In this document: in pieces, positions 39,217 to 40,251 of the stretch
How positions within the stretch are numbered: the stretch's first letter is position 1
Layout: every line of letters begins with the position of its first letter
Notes under the pieces: model-generated
The model's input: the letters and a program-made list of their open reading frames with translations, nothing else
Told to the model about the DNA's origin: nothing
Database searches by the model: none
Made by a program: the position numbers and the translations under genes
Source of the DNA: JBMNTP01 sp050945795
Lineage (GTDB): Bacteria; Bacillota; Clostridia; Christensenellales; MGBC116941
Assembly: GCA_050945795.1 (NCBI GenBank)
Contig: JBMNTP010000017.1
Location: forward strand, 1-40,251
Length of the DNA: 40,251 nt
Reading direction: 5' to 3'

Positions 39217-39922
39217 CATCGCTGAGTTGGTGGCCAGAATTAAGCTGTTTATCTATCAAAGACTGCTGCGCAAGGGAGTATACTACATTGGCGGGAGTGA
39301 CACGCTGCCTCCTCCGCTTACAAAGGACGAGGAAAGCAAATGTATGCTGCGGCTTCTTGAAGGCGACGGAAATGTGAGGCAAACGCTTATTGAGCATAAT
39401 CTTAGGTTGGTTGTGTACATAGCGAGGAAATTTGAGAACACCGGGCTTGGCATAGAGGACCTTATATCCATTGGCACGATAGGGCTTATAAAGGCGGTAA
39501 ATACATTTGACGCATCTAAAAAAATTAAAATAGCGACATACGCTTCAAGATGCATTGAAAACGAAATACTGATGTATTTAAGGCGCAACTGCCGACAAAA
39601 AACAGAGGTTTCGTTTGATGAGCCTTTAAATATAGACTGGGACGGAAACGAGCTGCTGCTCTCAGACATACTCGGAACCGACGGCGATCTTGTCTTCAAG
39701 GACATTGAGGACGAGGTGGAAAGGGAGCTGCTTTTACAGGCGCTGTCACGTTTGTCGCAAAGGGAGCAAAGCATAATACGGCTGAGGTTTGGCATAGGCG
39801 GAGGACAGGAAAAAACACAAAAACAGGTTGCCGATATGATGGGTATATCACAGTCATACATATCAAGGCTAGAGAAAAGGATAATAAAGCGTTTGCAAAG
39901 GGATATGGCAAGAATGATATAA
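39209..39922 (+). CDS. sigE: sporulation sigma factor sigma-E (pro-form)
   Basis: Sigma-E directs early mother-cell transcription during sporulation. The 237-residue pro-protein has an N-terminal membrane-associating pro-sequence of about 28 residues ending at VYYIGGSD, where SpoIIGA is known to cut its homologues. Region 2 (NLRLVVYIARKFENTG, then STYAS-like KIATYASRCIENEI) and region 4 (QKQVADMMGISQSYISRLEKRIIKRLQ) are intact. The TTG start follows AAGGAGG by nine bases, inside the end of spoIIGA. No ATG is available before the pro-sequence. Confidence 0.97.
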   Translation: MISIAELVARIKLFIYQRLLRKGVYYIGGSDTLPPPLTKDEESKCMLRLLEGDGNVRQTLIEHNLRLVVYIARKFENTGLGIEDLISIGTIGLIKAVNTFDASKKIKIATYASRCIENEILMYLRRNCRQKTEVSFDEPLNIDWDGNELLLSDILGTDGDLVFKDIEDEVERELLLQALSRLSQREQSIIRLRFGIGGGQEKTQKQVADMMGISQSYISRLEKRIIKRLQRDMARMI

Positions 39923-39939
39923 AAGGCGGAGTCGAGCAA

Positions 39940-39959
39940 AGCGCTTTATATAAAGCGCT
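39940..39959. repeat. perfect 20-base palindrome between sigE and sigG
   Basis: AGCGCTTTATATAAAGCGCT equals its own reverse complement. It lies 18 bases after the sigE stop and may be a dimeric regulator site or a cruciform/hairpin at the end of the sigE message. No T-run follows, so it is not a typical terminator. Confidence 0.6.
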
Positions 39960-40084
39960 CCATCGGCTTTAAGGCGATATATGAGAAAACAATTGCGCAT
40001 ATTATAGCTATAAATATGTTTTAATAAAGGCTTTATAGGCATTGTGCAACAATTTGGTTTTCTGTTTTGCCGGAGTTTTGGCCG

Positions 40085-40114
40085 GTATAAAACCCGAGCG
40101 TTGGGGCAAAGATA
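40085..40114 (+). promoter_or_regulatory. sigma-F-type promoter of sigG
   Basis: GTATA (40085-40089), a 15-base spacer, GGCAAAGATA (40105-40114). This fits the sigma-F/sigma-G consensus GywTA-N15-GGhnAnAnTw at every defined position except one. In B. subtilis sigG is transcribed by sigma-F in the forespore. Confidence 0.7.
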
Positions 40115-40143
40115 AGCCCATATCGACGCACGGGGGGAAGACA

Positions 40144-40251
40144 GTGAATAAGGTTGAAATTTGCGGGGTGGACACATCAAAATTACCCATGCTCAATGCC
40201 AAAGACATGCAGGAACTACTATGCAAGGCTCGGGGAGGCGACAAGGCTGCC
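40144..40251 (+). CDS. sigG: sporulation sigma factor sigma-G (5' end only)
   Basis: The first 36 residues of sigma-G, the late forespore sigma factor. The start MNKVEICGVDTSKLPML is nearly identical to known SigG proteins, whose conserved N-terminus reads NKVEICGVDTSKLP. The GTG start follows GGGGGGAAG by a few bases. The frame is open to the end of the window, so the rest of the gene lies outside. The order spoIIGA-sigE-sigG is the standard one in Bacilli and Clostridia. Confidence 0.95.
   Translation, partial: MNKVEICGVDTSKLPMLNAKDMQELLCKARGGDKAA

Noticed and set aside
1..40251. CRISPR arrays, insertion sequences, prophage genes, tRNA and rRNA genes.
   Set aside because: No regularly spaced repeats, transposase or integrase genes, terminal inverted repeats or tRNA-like sequences were seen. 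Gene content and codon use are uniform throughout.

Overview
The window comes from the chromosome of an anaerobic, endospore-forming Firmicute, most likely a member of the Clostridia. Signs of this are spoIIGA-sigE followed by the start of sigG, a flavodiiron protein, an [FeFe]-hydrogenase-like protein, indolepyruvate:ferredoxin oxidoreductase, FabK as the enoyl-ACP reductase, and a CIRCE/HrcA-type heat-shock site. GC content looks moderate. ATA is used very often for isoleucine, and GTG/TTG starts are common. I found no rRNA, tRNA, insertion sequence, phage gene or CRISPR array. Every long gene looks intact, so this is core chromosome rather than a mobile island.

Layout. 1-2260: a small membrane protein of unknown function, then lipB-lipA (lipoate synthesis) closed by a terminator. 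2350-4080: a DUF1576-type polytopic membrane protein with its own promoter, an unexplained leader of about 140 nt and a terminator. 4097-7218: a zinc uptake operon znuA-znuC-znuB with a Fur/Zur-type regulator and a candidate operator at the promoter. 7294-16181: a fatty-acid synthesis cluster, fabT-accB-accC-accD-accA-fabH-acpP-fabK-fabG-fabF-fabZ, with an inverted-repeat operator before accB and no fabD. 16225-18360 (minus strand): ridA, a D-threonine aldolase/D-serine dehydratase-like PLP enzyme, and a flavodoxin-like protein. 18579-21344: a YbjQ-family protein, a diguanylate cyclase with a Cys-rich N-terminal sensor domain, and a non-canonical [FeFe]-hydrogenase-like protein. 21404-23776: azlC-azlD and a flavodiiron protein, ending in a bidirectional terminator.

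23813-27968: an OpuC-type osmoprotectant ABC transporter (minus strand) divergent from a GntR+RCK_C regulator that closely resembles the c-di-AMP receptor BusR, with matching operator-like palindromes between them. 28148-28779: an Hsp20 gene under a CIRCE element. 28795-30374 (minus strand): a YtrA-type GntR regulator and a DUF1648/DUF5808 membrane protein under a palindromic operator. 30463-36435: iorA-iorB-paaK-ACT-domain gene (arylpyruvate/aryl-CoA metabolism), then alr and a 5-formyltetrahydrofolate cyclo-ligase. 36481-38270: rsmD-coaD and a coiled-coil protein, ending in a structured 3' region. 38368-40251: spoIIGA-sigE and the 5' end of sigG, the latter behind a good match to a sigma-F promoter.

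The points most worth following up are the BusR/OpuC arrangement, the internal duplication and leader of the DUF1576 gene, the Cys-motif diguanylate cyclase next to the unusual hydrogenase, the ridA/PLP-enzyme pair, and the absence of fabD. I did not find a clearly new multi-gene system. The best candidate for an unrecognised one is the diguanylate cyclase/hydrogenase pair.
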